From assembly GCA_964035575.1 (NCBI GenBank), contig OZ037919.1:744001-808000 (forward strand): a stretch of DNA of 64,000 nucleotides, read 5' to 3'. Shown one piece after another: positions 51,901 through 60,477 of the stretch. This stretch comes from Rhynchopus sp. YZ270_cl-10 (lineage: Eukaryota > Euglenozoa > Diplonemea > Diplonemida > Diplonemidae). The translations under genes and the position numbers were made by a program. Below the pieces are notes generated by a model. That model was not told the origin of the DNA, did no database searches, and saw only the letters and a program-made list of their open reading frames with translations. Position 1 is the first letter of the stretch. Every line of letters starts with the position of its first letter.

Positions 51901-54900
51901 GTCGTACATCCGCGCAGAGACAGCCACGGAGGTGTACCACAGGATGATACACTACCACAAGCTTGGTGTCGTGGGGTACTCAAACGAGCGTGTCACACAG
52001 GTCAGCAAAGTTGCCTTTGACTTAGACGGCATCCCTGCAGACAGCGTGCGGTTCAATGACGTGGAAGGCTACGAAGGCTGGACGCTCACAGAGGTCATCC
52101 ATGCTGCAGTCGCGAAGCAGTATCCAAACCAGAACAGCCTCTCCATCCTTCTGGACTCGACACGTCCAGACAAGGACTCACAGCATATGCACTGGCCGTA
52201 CCTCACAATCTCTAAGGGCGACATGCTGGACCTTGCAACCTTGGTGCAGAACCACTGCTTCGAACTCGAGAAAGCACAACGCAAAATCGACGGAGAACGC
52301 GACGGCGTACACTGGCTTACGACGCTGAAGGAGGAGAAGGAGAAGAAAATCGAGGCCCTGCGGAAGGACAACTACCTGAGTGCCTCCAAGGCCCTCGAGG
52401 AGCGAGAGGAGTGCGCCTTCCTGCGCACCCTGTGGGACGACTACATCGACAAAGGGGTCATCTCGTCTGCGAAGCTCAGGATGTACATGTCAGACAAATG
52501 CGACGAAGACATGAAAGAGCCGAAAAACAACAAACCAAAGGGGTGCCCGGTCCGCCAAAAGAAGATCTTTGTGACCTCTGCCTCCCAGTCCCGCCCAGTC
52601 TTGGTGTCCTCTTTCTATGACCCACATCCAGGGCACCCGGCCAAGGCTGTACCGGTCCCGCATTTTGACATGCTGAAGCTGGCGTCGCTCCGCCACCCGA
52701 CGCACATCCTTGATTATCGTCAGTCTTTTGTTGCGCCTGAGATCCCTTGCTTTTGGCAGACAAAGGACACACGCGCTGATACGGAAGAAGCGGAAGAAGA
52801 AAACGACGCGCTCAATGTGGACACCATGTATCCCTGGGTCATTGGTGCGGATGCCTTTGTGAGGAACGTGGATGCATGCGACCTCTGGGAAGCGATGTTG
52901 GACGCAGACGACACCCACGGAGAGGCTTTCATGTTCCGGGTGAAGGAGTCGGTGGAGGATGAGGACGGTGCCTTCGTCAGAATCACGCTCTGGAGTGTGA
53001 GCGGGAAGGTCTGTGTGGTGGAGCGTGCCAAAGACGCAGAAGCGGAGAAGCGCTTCAAGCTGGAGGTCTGCAAGCAGCTCGAGCCCGTAGCAGCAGAGCT
53101 GATGCACGAGAAGACCAACGTCGAGATCTGGGACACAGCAACCATCGACGGCAAGCGCACAGCACCGCAGAAGGCACAGAGAAAGAAGAAGTCGGGTGGT
53201 GGGAATGGCGAGAACGGCAACAGCGTGCAGACCGCGCAGAAGAAGAAGGAACAGCAGCAGAAGAAGTTCGACCTTGGGGCATGGAACGAACGAGGTCTAG
53301 AGGAGGAGACTCTAGCACCAACGGCAACGGCAACGGCAGTGTCGTCACCAGTACCAGTTGAACGTACACCAGCCCCAACGTCAGCGTCGTTACCAGCTTC
53401 ACCAGCGACAGCATCTGCGTCTGCTGAACCAGCATCAGCTCAAGCAGCTCAAGCAGCTTCACCAGCAGCTGTGACACCAGCACGCACACACGACGCCCCG
53501 ACAGCAGTAGCAAGCACACCACCGTCCGTGAAGCCAGCGTCAGCTCAAGCAACTCAAGCAGCTCCAGCAGCACCTCTTACACCAGCAAGCACACCACCGT
53601 CCGTGGAGCCAGCATCAGCTCAAGCAGCTCAATCAGCTCAATCAGCACCTGTGACACCAGCACGCGTGAAGTCAAGTGCGCCAGTAGCACCACCACCCCT
53701 GACCGTCTGGTCCCAGTCCCAGTCCCAGTCCCAGTCCCAGTCCCAGTCCCAGTCCCAGTCCCAGTCCCAGTCCCAGTCCCAGTCCCAGTCCCAGTCCCAG
53801 TCCCAGTCCCAGTCACCACCACCTGCGGGACCGGGACCAGACGCCAAGGCTGTGATGCACTGCTACGGCGAGGGCGGCCGCAGTGCGCGGTACTGGGGCG
53901 GCATTGGGGCGAGCCTCTTTGCACGCGGCAACGTTGCGCTCTTTGTGCCCACAGGCGGGGCAACGCTGCTGTGTGTTGCGGGCGCTGTGAAGCGGTACGG
54001 CACCAGGGAACATCCGGTTGCGATCATTGCGGACAGAAGCATTGTGGCAAGCCTGGAGGCGTCTCTGCAGGAGCTGTGCCCGCACCTCACTAACTATGCG
54101 TCCTACACGGTGGACTTCTGCAAGCAGCAGAAGGAGCGCGACTCGCTCCTCGCCTGCGGGTACATGATCGTCCTCCCTACGGACGACCAGAACTTCTCCG
54201 ACGCACTTCTCGCGTTGAAACAGCCGCGCGCAGTCTTGGTGCCACCACACCCTGAACCGCAGAGCTTTGTCCGCTTCCTCCGCGACCACGTCGGCGACCA
54301 CCCGGCACAGACACTGCACGGCTCCCGCACCTTTGAGACACGCAGCATCTCTGACTGCCGCATCCCACGCCTCAGCCTCAACGTCATAGCGTACACTATA
54401 CACCGGCCTATGGCAGACGCTGTCAACGCTGCGAAGATCAAGAAAACGGTCCGTGCGTCCCTTCTGCACTGCTGGATTGAAGCCGACCCGACACTGTCGC
54501 GCATCTTTGCCGACATCTGCGACACATCCACACCACTTCGCAGCTGCACCGCGGCAGACATCACAGCCCTGCAACGCAAGCACTTCGCCCGCTTCGACTT
54601 GCTCTCCTCTCAGTGGCTGGACTTAGGGTTCACCGAAGCGAGGAAGATGAACGTTGTGCTGCAAAGTTCGTCGTTAATGGAGAAGGTAGCAGCCTCTGCG
54701 ACACGAGATTTGAAGACGACTCGCGCCTTGTTGGTTGGGAGGCATTGGGATGACCTGCCGGTACAGAATAAGTTTAGAGAAGGCTTCGGCGACACATCGC
54801 GTGGAACGTATGGTGCGGAGAACACAACAAAGGTGTCCGCGCGGTCGAAGTTCTCAAGCTGTGGTGCGGCTGTGCTGTACCTCTCGGGGGGCGAGGAGAT

Positions 54901-55072
54901 CTCAACCAGCGGCATGCACAACACGCTAGGCTCGCTCCTCGTTGACACCCACGACAGCCCTGTCGACATCACCATTGTTGCGCACGACCGCCGTACTGAG
55001 CCAGATTACCTTGGTGCCGTCCCTTCCATCTTCCGAGCCCTACACGAACTCAAGCCCTACATGACTCTTTAA
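48980..55072 (+). CDS. RNase III - PrimPol-like - helicase-like fusion protein
   Basis: One unbroken frame encodes 2030 residues; the ATG lies 25 nt after a CATCCTCTAG acceptor. Residues 1-690 are not recognised. Residues about 715-870 are an RNase III domain: LVERAMRHTND, ERLEFLGDGVLDL (E757, D761) and KTFGDVFEALIGAF (D848, E851), so all four metal ligands are present. Residues about 970-1180 match the archaeo-eukaryotic primase/PrimPol plan: FDLDG (D1014, D1016), LLDSTRPDKDSQHMHW (S1067, H1069), and YIDKGVISSAKLRMYMSDKC (D1157), comparable to the DxE, SxH and hD motifs of PrimPol. Residues 1440-1575 are A/P/S/T-rich, and 1578-1612 are an SQ run. Residues 1625-1800 resemble a RecQ-type helicase core (VALFVPTGGATLLC; VAIIADRSIVASLEASLQEL), with the Walker A lysine replaced. 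No dsRNA-binding or PAZ domain is obvious. The role is unknown. Confidence 0.85.
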   Translation: MAYLDENEDFHRSLFRRSVKDAEVLEGMLRLYREVLLSKEAQVALRLLGTKVLKYFGAEWGYETFMGLDSGGLSLVQRKAWNHHKQSQFAKRWLFGYTEVQVFDESFASHVAEWERENGTHPYRGRSDADLRHVSQCLIALLTVANVSSVSPVHSFREASLNVACAIFSEHHLRFLDKSVKLNDKDLLIFFCTLTKTDLGKTAEGHTRFAVIEFEGEDIPLAEESGHAAGKLASYKSEIDASDALTIALVAAVFEYHYGWSHRVLCEDVEDDVGYVATVVGRDPSVEGRGNEEYWTFVLERIEGIVATGSVEVDRHSALHAARSAFLESVFCRSLTPSHLKRMYECKNKDGGVQRAELSAREIVTAQRALFVEFKKAIRTEDSDAQTAYLPLAAACERVADGANALGYDHHAVRKFVIEHDFLERIQFMETAASCDGAREYNVRALYNHGVGNINLLDTQDVFKDISYEELDAEEITAFWVPIKSETTYLDGNQGLEVSLYFLTIMVPEYAQGELVKNAGMLTVDKSCAKWVYITADHLKANGMKIRKLSDAIRRRMPLFCVAFQDNYCAPEGEEKRASRFYVPALLPTDLLDVENDRTTRLTEEGASVKMLEREEIRAKTVVQTTTRKAEKSLMQVVGSLKCELNTFAETADATMLHKCTVPTTDAVVLQELRDHAHLLFLKVVEEESQGTSTRILFAQGLLNPFLARLLEGLEVTGNDGTFSSALVERAMRHTNDAKVLRKTTREGLPDDKERLEFLGDGVLDLCAAYDCFCADYYYYAPKCETDPDAECTWTTFNKYFQATSENGHKCAEGDAPFGLLPIMKGLLEGCTEVFSSYNSCSKKTFGDVFEALIGAFRMESNFGFAIANERMRVLCRRFGVAENLYSAETPHEALFMRDKADAPPLLSFTSKPHADWFAVLNDQQQQSGYVSTRQPGSGRSSALGQISQILSGLPKSGKKEKGSTHFKFEGASSSYIRAETATEVYHRMIHYHKLGVVGYSNERVTQVSKVAFDLDGIPADSVRFNDVEGYEGWTLTEVIHAAVAKQYPNQNSLSILLDSTRPDKDSQHMHWPYLTISKGDMLDLATLVQNHCFELEKAQRKIDGERDGVHWLTTLKEEKEKKIEALRKDNYLSASKALEEREECAFLRTLWDDYIDKGVISSAKLRMYMSDKCDEDMKEPKNNKPKGCPVRQKKIFVTSASQSRPVLVSSFYDPHPGHPAKAVPVPHFDMLKLASLRHPTHILDYRQSFVAPEIPCFWQTKDTRADTEEAEEENDALNVDTMYPWVIGADAFVRNVDACDLWEAMLDADDTHGEAFMFRVKESVEDEDGAFVRITLWSVSGKVCVVERAKDAEAEKRFKLEVCKQLEPVAAELMHEKTNVEIWDTATIDGKRTAPQKAQRKKKSGGGNGENGNSVQTAQKKKEQQQKKFDLGAWNERGLEEETLAPTATATAVSSPVPVERTPAPTSASLPASPATASASAEPASAQAAQAASPAAVTPARTHDAPTAVASTPPSVKPASAQATQAAPAAPLTPASTPPSVEPASAQAAQSAQSAPVTPARVKSSAPVAPPPLTVWSQSQSQSQSQSQSQSQSQSQSQSQSQSQSQSQSQSPPPAGPGPDAKAVMHCYGEGGRSARYWGGIGASLFARGNVALFVPTGGATLLCVAGAVKRYGTREHPVAIIADRSIVASLEASLQELCPHLTNYASYTVDFCKQQKERDSLLACGYMIVLPTDDQNFSDALLALKQPRAVLVPPHPEPQSFVRFLRDHVGDHPAQTLHGSRTFETRSISDCRIPRLSLNVIAYTIHRPMADAVNAAKIKKTVRASLLHCWIEADPTLSRIFADICDTSTPLRSCTAADITALQRKHFARFDLLSSQWLDLGFTEARKMNVVLQSSSLMEKVAASATRDLKTTRALLVGRHWDDLPVQNKFREGFGDTSRGTYGAENTTKVSARSKFSSCGAAVLYLSGGEEISTSGMHNTLGSLLVDTHDSPVDITIVAHDRRTEPDYLGAVPSIFRALHELKPYMTL
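53711..53815 (+). repeat. TCCCAG hexamer repeat coding for Ser-Gln
   Basis: About 17 perfect copies of TCCCAG encode (SQ)n within the large fusion protein, linking the disordered A/P/S-rich segment to the helicase-like C-terminus. Perfect copies suggest recent slippage. Clustered SQ dipeptides are also the target motif of ATM/ATR-type kinases. Confidence 0.9.
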
Positions 55073-57089
55073 AAAAAAATTGAATTTTAAGAATTAAGGG
55101 AACGAAAAAGTGAAATGGGGGAAGGGATTACAATGTCTCTTCTCAGAAAAAACCAACCTCTGCCATCCGAAGAATTTATCGCAATTAAAAATGAAAAATA
55201 TTTGAGAGAGATTCTGGGTTTGGGTTGGGTGGGGCGGAGGAAATGATTCCTTCACCCCTATTCTCAGCACCTGTGTATGTTTTATTATTATTATTTTTTT
55301 TGAAGAGAAGAGGGGGGAAAAGAAGTACAAGGTGTATTTTAAAAAAATAGCTGTTTTTTCTTGAGTTGAGGTAAGAAAATATAAAAACCGAAATGAAAAT
55401 GCTAAAATTGGGTTGCAGGAGGATATGATAGATCTATGTGCAGGGGTGGTTATTATTGTTGTTTTTTTTTTTGTTTTTTTTTTTGTCTCTAGAGTTTCGA
55501 CAACCGGGAGAAACCAGTGTCTGCGTCCACCGTATGAACGGTGAGGTGTTCGCACTTTCAATTTCCCTTTGTTTCTGTCGGCAACTCCCAAAATACAACA
55601 CTCCAGGGAGTTCGATAAACCCGTTGTGGAGTGTCGGTGTGCCTGCGTCCCAGAGGCGTTTTGCACCATCAACTTCACTTTTTTTTCATAAGATGTAACG
55701 TGCTACGTGGAATGCCCATGTAAAACAGTACTGCCAATAGGGTAATTGTACTATGCATATTTTGTCAGGAACTGAAAGGAAAAAAAATTAGAAAAATATA
55801 TGGGATCAGGGGGGAATACAAGGGAGCAATGAAGGGGGGGGGGTTACTTTGGGGCGGTTCTTTTTTATAAAGGTGACTCAGCACCTTAGTCTGACCGATC
55901 TTTTTCTCTTTTCAGATCAGATGTCGATCCTCGAGGGTTTTGGAGAAGAGCGAGAGAGAGAGAGAGAGAGAGAGTAAGAGAGAGGGTGAAGTCAGCACAG
56001 CCTGAAATTATCTTTATTCATAGTAGCGCGGTGCAGGGGAAAAAAAAAAATGCACCCAAAAAAAAATGGCCAAAAAAATACCTCCCTTTTTGTTCTCCCC
56101 ATTTTGCAGCAAGGTAAAATTCCTACAAAAATAAGCTCGACCTCCAAAAAATGGTAGAGTTTTTGGGTGAGTTTTTTTTCAATTCGCAGGGGAGGGGAGG
56201 GGGGGGGCAAAAATGAATTATCTCTTTCATGAAAGAGGGGGGGACAGACACTGCGCGAGTGTCGTTACAAAATAAAGCATCACATTTCCATTTTTTTCCC
56301 CTTTCTTGGTTCCTTCCCCGCATTCATTGTTATGTAGTGTCTCTTCGGAAAATAGCTCAAAAATAAAAAAATGGCTTTCTTAACAGACGCAGTCATCGTA
56401 TGGTCTGGCAGTGATGTGCCACCGAAAAGTAGTGTTGTGCACCCCGAAGCCAGAGCAGATACTGCAGAGGGGAGTCCCAGTGGAGTCAACGCCTTTGAGT
56501 CTCTGCTGACAGTAAAGCCCACTTCATTCACCACAATCCTTGGACCCCTCTCAGAGTCCTTACCTGAAGCGCAGTGCTGCTGGGAGGCTGCGTCCAGTCT
56601 AGCCATCTCTCGTTTATCTGCCTTTTTTTGGCCTCATACACTGGAGTGCATCATCAAGAATAGCAGCAGCTCGTGCCAGTTTCTCCTTCTACACTTCATG
56701 GCTCATTGGCCATCCAGCCTTTTGTGATGTCATAACCAGGCCTATCACATTATTTCGCATGCCCATGTTTGGAATAATGTTTCGAACGTACCGCAGACAA
56801 GGCACCCTTCTTGCACCCCATTTCCCAATCAGTGGGAAATACTTTGCTTTTTTTGCAGGTTTCTTTTATCGGGCAGCTCTAACACACCTCTTCCTTCCGT
56901 TCAAAAACCCACGGAATGTCAATGTCTGCGTCTCCAACAGACGTTTTTGATATCGATGGGAACATTTTTGATCCCCTCACCACTATCAAATTTATTGATT
57001 GCATATGATGCAAAATACTATACACTTTACTTCATTTACAGCTTTCTACCACTATCTCTCTCGCAGGAAAGAAAAAGAAGAAGAAAAAA
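55073..57089. other. Intergenic region between the fusion gene and UFL1
   Basis: Contains SINE-like family A copy 2 (55597-55733), GA-rich runs at 55951-55985 and homopolymers. At 56390-56740 the minus strand holds broken coding-like sequence (EKLARAAAILDDALQCMRPK; DSERGPRIVVNEVGFTVSRD) of unknown origin. The pyrimidine tract CTACCACTATCTCTCTCGCAG ends at 57067, a good trans-splice acceptor for UFL1. Confidence 0.45.
55597..55733 (+). repeat. SINE-like repeat family A, copy 2
   Basis: Second copy of the unit at 14149-14286, with the same order of hairpin, B-box-like TTCGATAAACCC, GGCGTTTTGCAC, T run and GTGCTACGTGGAATGCCC tail. A related shorter phrase (CGGTGAGGTGTTCGCACTTT) lies just upstream at 55540, and similar ones occur at 19535 and 41220. 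Confidence 0.6.
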
Positions 57090-59606
57090 ATGGACGCAGA
57101 ACTGAGCGCCCTGATGAGCCGTCTGCAGGAGGTCCAGCAGACCCCAACGCCACACCGTGCAAACCTGAATGCTCGCAATGCTGCAGACATCGTACAGCAG
57201 CTTGTCGCTCGCGGGCGACTCCAGCTTGCGTACACCACCGATGGAACAGAGGTCGCAACCCCTGCTGCGCTCGAAGCCGAAATCCACCAAGCCATCTCCG
57301 CTCACGGCGGGCGACTCCGCACCGCGGATTTACCTTCCATCCTTCGCGTCCCTTGGGCACCACATCTCGAACGCGCCGTGCAGTCTGCTGTCAGCACTAC
57401 CCCAGCCTACACAGAACACCTCGGCGAGATTTATACACAACAATATTTGGACCACATTTTGATGCGAGCGGAAGGGACATTGGAGCAAAGAGGGATGCTT
57501 GATGTGCAGCACGACGTTGCAAGGCTTCATTTATTGGACTCAAAATTTGCGGCAGACTTGGTGAAGGAGAATTTAGAGAAGTTGGGAGAGAAAGACCTAA
57601 TATTCGAAAACGGTGTGCTCTACAGCGGATCCTTCGTACGGCGTGAAAAGAGAAAGCTTAGTGGTGTTCTCCGCGCGACCACCCTTCCCACCAAAACCCT
57701 GCGCCTCGTGCAGACCGTGAACAGCACCTCCACTGCAGTCCAAGACATTCTCTACGCAACGCTCGCAGAGTTGGTTGAAACGGATTCTTCTCCTCCCAAC
57801 GGGCAATGTGTTGTAAAAGGTGTCTTCTCTGGGGCAAAATCTGGTCTTCGTGGAACCACCTTCACGCCACTGCAGTATGTGAAGGCGAGGGAGGCGCAGA
57901 TTCATAGTGAATTTGTTGATGCGGGGGCGGTTGCGTTTTCCTCTGTTAAGGCGCATGGTATAACGAACCCGCTTTCCTTTTTGCAGGCGCGATATGAAGG
58001 AGTTGGGGTACCGTTGCATACGGTGTTCGTTGCATCGAGTCTGATAAGAGCGTCGTTTGAGTACTTAGTCGCAAAAATTGAAGCTGCCTGCGTCGATGCA
58101 GTTGCCTCGGAGCAAGGTGGTGCAGGAAGCAATGCAGGCCTCTTCCTTACCTCCTTCACAGAGATTGTTGAAAATGCGAGTGGAAAATCTGTTGATGATT
58201 GTAGTCTATTTGAAGAGCGTGACGTCGCCCGATTCTTTGAGGAAATATTCAATGTCTGGCACGCTGATGCAAACGAGAAGGAGGAGGAGGAAGAGAGCAT
58301 CCCGCATTGCAGATCCTCGGCGTCGGTGCTTCTGAAGGCTGTCCCAGCGGATGTGCAAATCTTAGGAAACACTTTGGTACACAAATACTTTTTCAAAAAC
58401 GTCATATCCATGATAGATCGAACCCTCAACGAGAATGTGGCGACTGTGTTGGAGCAGGCTTCTTCTTCTATTTCTGCTGCTCCTTCGAAAAAAATTACAA
58501 AAAAACCGAAAAAGGGGAAGAAAAAGAGGAAAGGGGGAGGGGATGACTCCGACAGTGAAGAGGAAGCGGGAGGGGCGACGAAGCAGCCTAAGGCGAAGAC
58601 CTCCTTCTGTGATACTGTGATGGAGAAGGCGGTCCGTGAGGCGCTCCCGAAGGAGGCAGTTGAGGAGTTGCTCCCGTTGGTTCGTGAGAACATTGCGGCG
58701 AAGGTTGCGGGGATCGCAAGGAGGATTGTAGAAGAAAACAAAGATCTGGCGCATCATGACAACGTGGCGGAGACAAATGGGATTGAAAAGAAGATCCAAA
58801 GGTTGTGGCAGCTGCTGTTCACTGAGGCCGCCTTTGTGAAGGAGTTTGCAAAGCAGGATACGAAGAAGAGGGCCGCAATTTTGTACACATTTATTCTCAA
58901 AACGACGGCAGTCCGTTTTGCCGCTAACATCGCAGCCTTTACTGCGCTTACCAGCGGTGAAACGGTTCTTCCCTCAGCCAGTACCGCGCTCCTCACTGCC
59001 ACCGATACGCACCTCTATTTGCTACCTCTAGCCTCGTTGGAGCAGGCAGTGCTATCACCGCTGAAAAACCTAGCCGCAGTGCACACCACCCCAGTGCTTT
59101 CTTTGTTCACTTTGGTGTCGGATGCGGTCAAATTTTTTTTGTCTGCGACAGAAGCAGAAGAGGAAGGGGAGGAGGAGGAGGAGAAGGAGGAGGGTGGGGT
59201 CAAGCATTGGCAACGTCTCGAGAATTTGCTGCAGGGGTGTGAGGGGTTGAAGGACAGTCTTGGGGTGTATCTGCGGGTGTTTAAGCCGCGTGAGGTGAAG
59301 GAAATGGCGAAGATGTTTTTGGCGGAGGCAAAACCGAGTCAGATTCCGACGCTGAATGGTCTTGTTGCGTTGGTGTTCTCGCTGAAGAGGCAGGGTTTCA
59401 TCCACGCACTGCCAAATGAGATGTTAGAACAGTTCACCTCCATTCTCGAAAAGAACCCGTCAGGTGTGGACCCCTCTATGATAGACCTGGTCAAGCACTG
59501 TGTGACAGACAACAAGAACGCAGACGGAACGGCAGAGGAAGGTGAGGTGGGCATCTCGCACAGCGTCGCCGAGCTTGCAGCGGCACTCGAAAAGCATCTG
59601 GAATGA
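57090..59606 (+). CDS. UFL1: E3 UFM1-protein ligase 1
   Basis: The protein has 838 residues (human about 794), without introns; the ATG lies 23 nt after CTCGCAG. The N-terminus follows UFL1 closely: RNAADIVQQLVARGRLQLAY, TTDGTEVATPAALEAEIHQA, GGRLRTADLPSILRVPWAPH, LGEIYTQQYLDHILMRAEGT and EQRGMLDVQHDVARLHLLD, corresponding to the human NCIEIVNKLIAQ, TLDGKEYITPAQ, GGRVNIVDLQQVI and LIDENYLD segments. A lysine-rich linker (KKITKKPKKGKKKRKGGGDD) at about residue 470 and the helical C-terminal half also match. UFL1, with DDRGK1, is a scaffold-type ligase that moves UFM1 from UFC1 to targets such as ribosomal protein uL24 at the ER. Its presence implies a UFM1 pathway in this organism. An acidic run (EAEEEGEEEEEKEEGG) near residue 690 is lineage-specific. 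Confidence 0.95.
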   Translation: MDAELSALMSRLQEVQQTPTPHRANLNARNAADIVQQLVARGRLQLAYTTDGTEVATPAALEAEIHQAISAHGGRLRTADLPSILRVPWAPHLERAVQSAVSTTPAYTEHLGEIYTQQYLDHILMRAEGTLEQRGMLDVQHDVARLHLLDSKFAADLVKENLEKLGEKDLIFENGVLYSGSFVRREKRKLSGVLRATTLPTKTLRLVQTVNSTSTAVQDILYATLAELVETDSSPPNGQCVVKGVFSGAKSGLRGTTFTPLQYVKAREAQIHSEFVDAGAVAFSSVKAHGITNPLSFLQARYEGVGVPLHTVFVASSLIRASFEYLVAKIEAACVDAVASEQGGAGSNAGLFLTSFTEIVENASGKSVDDCSLFEERDVARFFEEIFNVWHADANEKEEEEESIPHCRSSASVLLKAVPADVQILGNTLVHKYFFKNVISMIDRTLNENVATVLEQASSSISAAPSKKITKKPKKGKKKRKGGGDDSDSEEEAGGATKQPKAKTSFCDTVMEKAVREALPKEAVEELLPLVRENIAAKVAGIARRIVEENKDLAHHDNVAETNGIEKKIQRLWQLLFTEAAFVKEFAKQDTKKRAAILYTFILKTTAVRFAANIAAFTALTSGETVLPSASTALLTATDTHLYLLPLASLEQAVLSPLKNLAAVHTTPVLSLFTLVSDAVKFFLSATEAEEEGEEEEEKEEGGVKHWQRLENLLQGCEGLKDSLGVYLRVFKPREVKEMAKMFLAEAKPSQIPTLNGLVALVFSLKRQGFIHALPNEMLEQFTSILEKNPSGVDPSMIDLVKHCVTDNKNADGTAEEGEVGISHSVAELAAALEKHLE

Positions 59607-59732
59607 AAAGAAGAAATGAGAGGACAAAAAAAAAAGGGAAGAAAAGGGGGGGCGCTATTTCCTCGGTATCGGAGAATCGGCGATGGTGGAAAACAAAAAA
59701 TAAAAATACAAAAAAAAAAAGGGTTCAAAAAA

Positions 59733-59790
59733 AGTGGAGATTGCACAAACTGTGGCAACACAAAACCAACTACACTACTCCAATTTATCA
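59733..59790 (+). repeat. Short dispersed repeat D, copy 3
   Basis: GTGGAGATTGCACAAACTGT, GGCAACACAAAACC and ACTACACTACTCCAATTTAT; downstream of UFL1. Confidence 0.6.
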
Positions 59791-59967
59791 AATAAAAAGG
59801 CATATTTTGTCGTGACACAAAATAATGCGGAGAGAGGAAAAGGGGGAGTGGAGAGAAATCTTCTTTTCAAACAAAAAAAAACAAAAATTAGAGCAGACCT
59901 ATGTGTGCTGGCAGGAACAGTGATTGCATTGAGTTGAGTTGAGGGTGATCTGTATCTATCCCTGTGA

Positions 59968-60075
59968 CATTCAGTAGCCTTCGGGCGACGTCTGTACAGA
60001 ACCCGTCCCCGGAGGTCATTCTCGATAGTACAATAGTAAAAATACAACCAAGTTTTCAAAAAATAAAAAAAGTAG
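59968..60075 (+). repeat. Dispersed repeat E, copy 2
   Basis: GCCTTCGGGCGACGTCTGTA, CAGAACCCGTCCCCGGAGGT, TTCTCGATA and ACAACCAAGTTTTCAAAA, as at 22725. Confidence 0.5.
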
Positions 60076-60477
60076 CGGGATTGTTGCTTCGGTTGCAACG
60101 TCACATTCGACAGCAAGCCATTGGCTCTGCAGTCTTCTTCTCACAAACGGTTCTTTGGAAGACAGCTCATTGTGTGGCAGTGGTCCAAGTGAGGCCAAAC
60201 AATAAAATTATGATTACATGTGCAATGCTAAAAAGGAATTTGAACACCGTACAGTATCCCAACTCCCTTTCTTTTTTTCTATTCTGGGGTGGGTTGGAGT
60301 AGAGCCTTTTACCGACAGGTCGAGGTGTGTGTGTTGCACCAAAGTTACACAGCCTGTCCTTAACTGCGTGGTCATCGATGCAAGAAGAAGGAAGAAAAAC
60401 AACTGAAGGCACCCACGCATGCTGGGCACTCAACTCACACCACACATCACACGCAGGATCTTTCCCACACAAAAATA

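Larger units (their letters stand above)
59607..60477. other. Intergenic region after UFL1
   Basis: Holds repeat D (59733) and repeat E (59968) and, before the next gene, the acceptor ACATCACACGCAG ending at 60455. No gene is supported. Confidence 0.45.
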
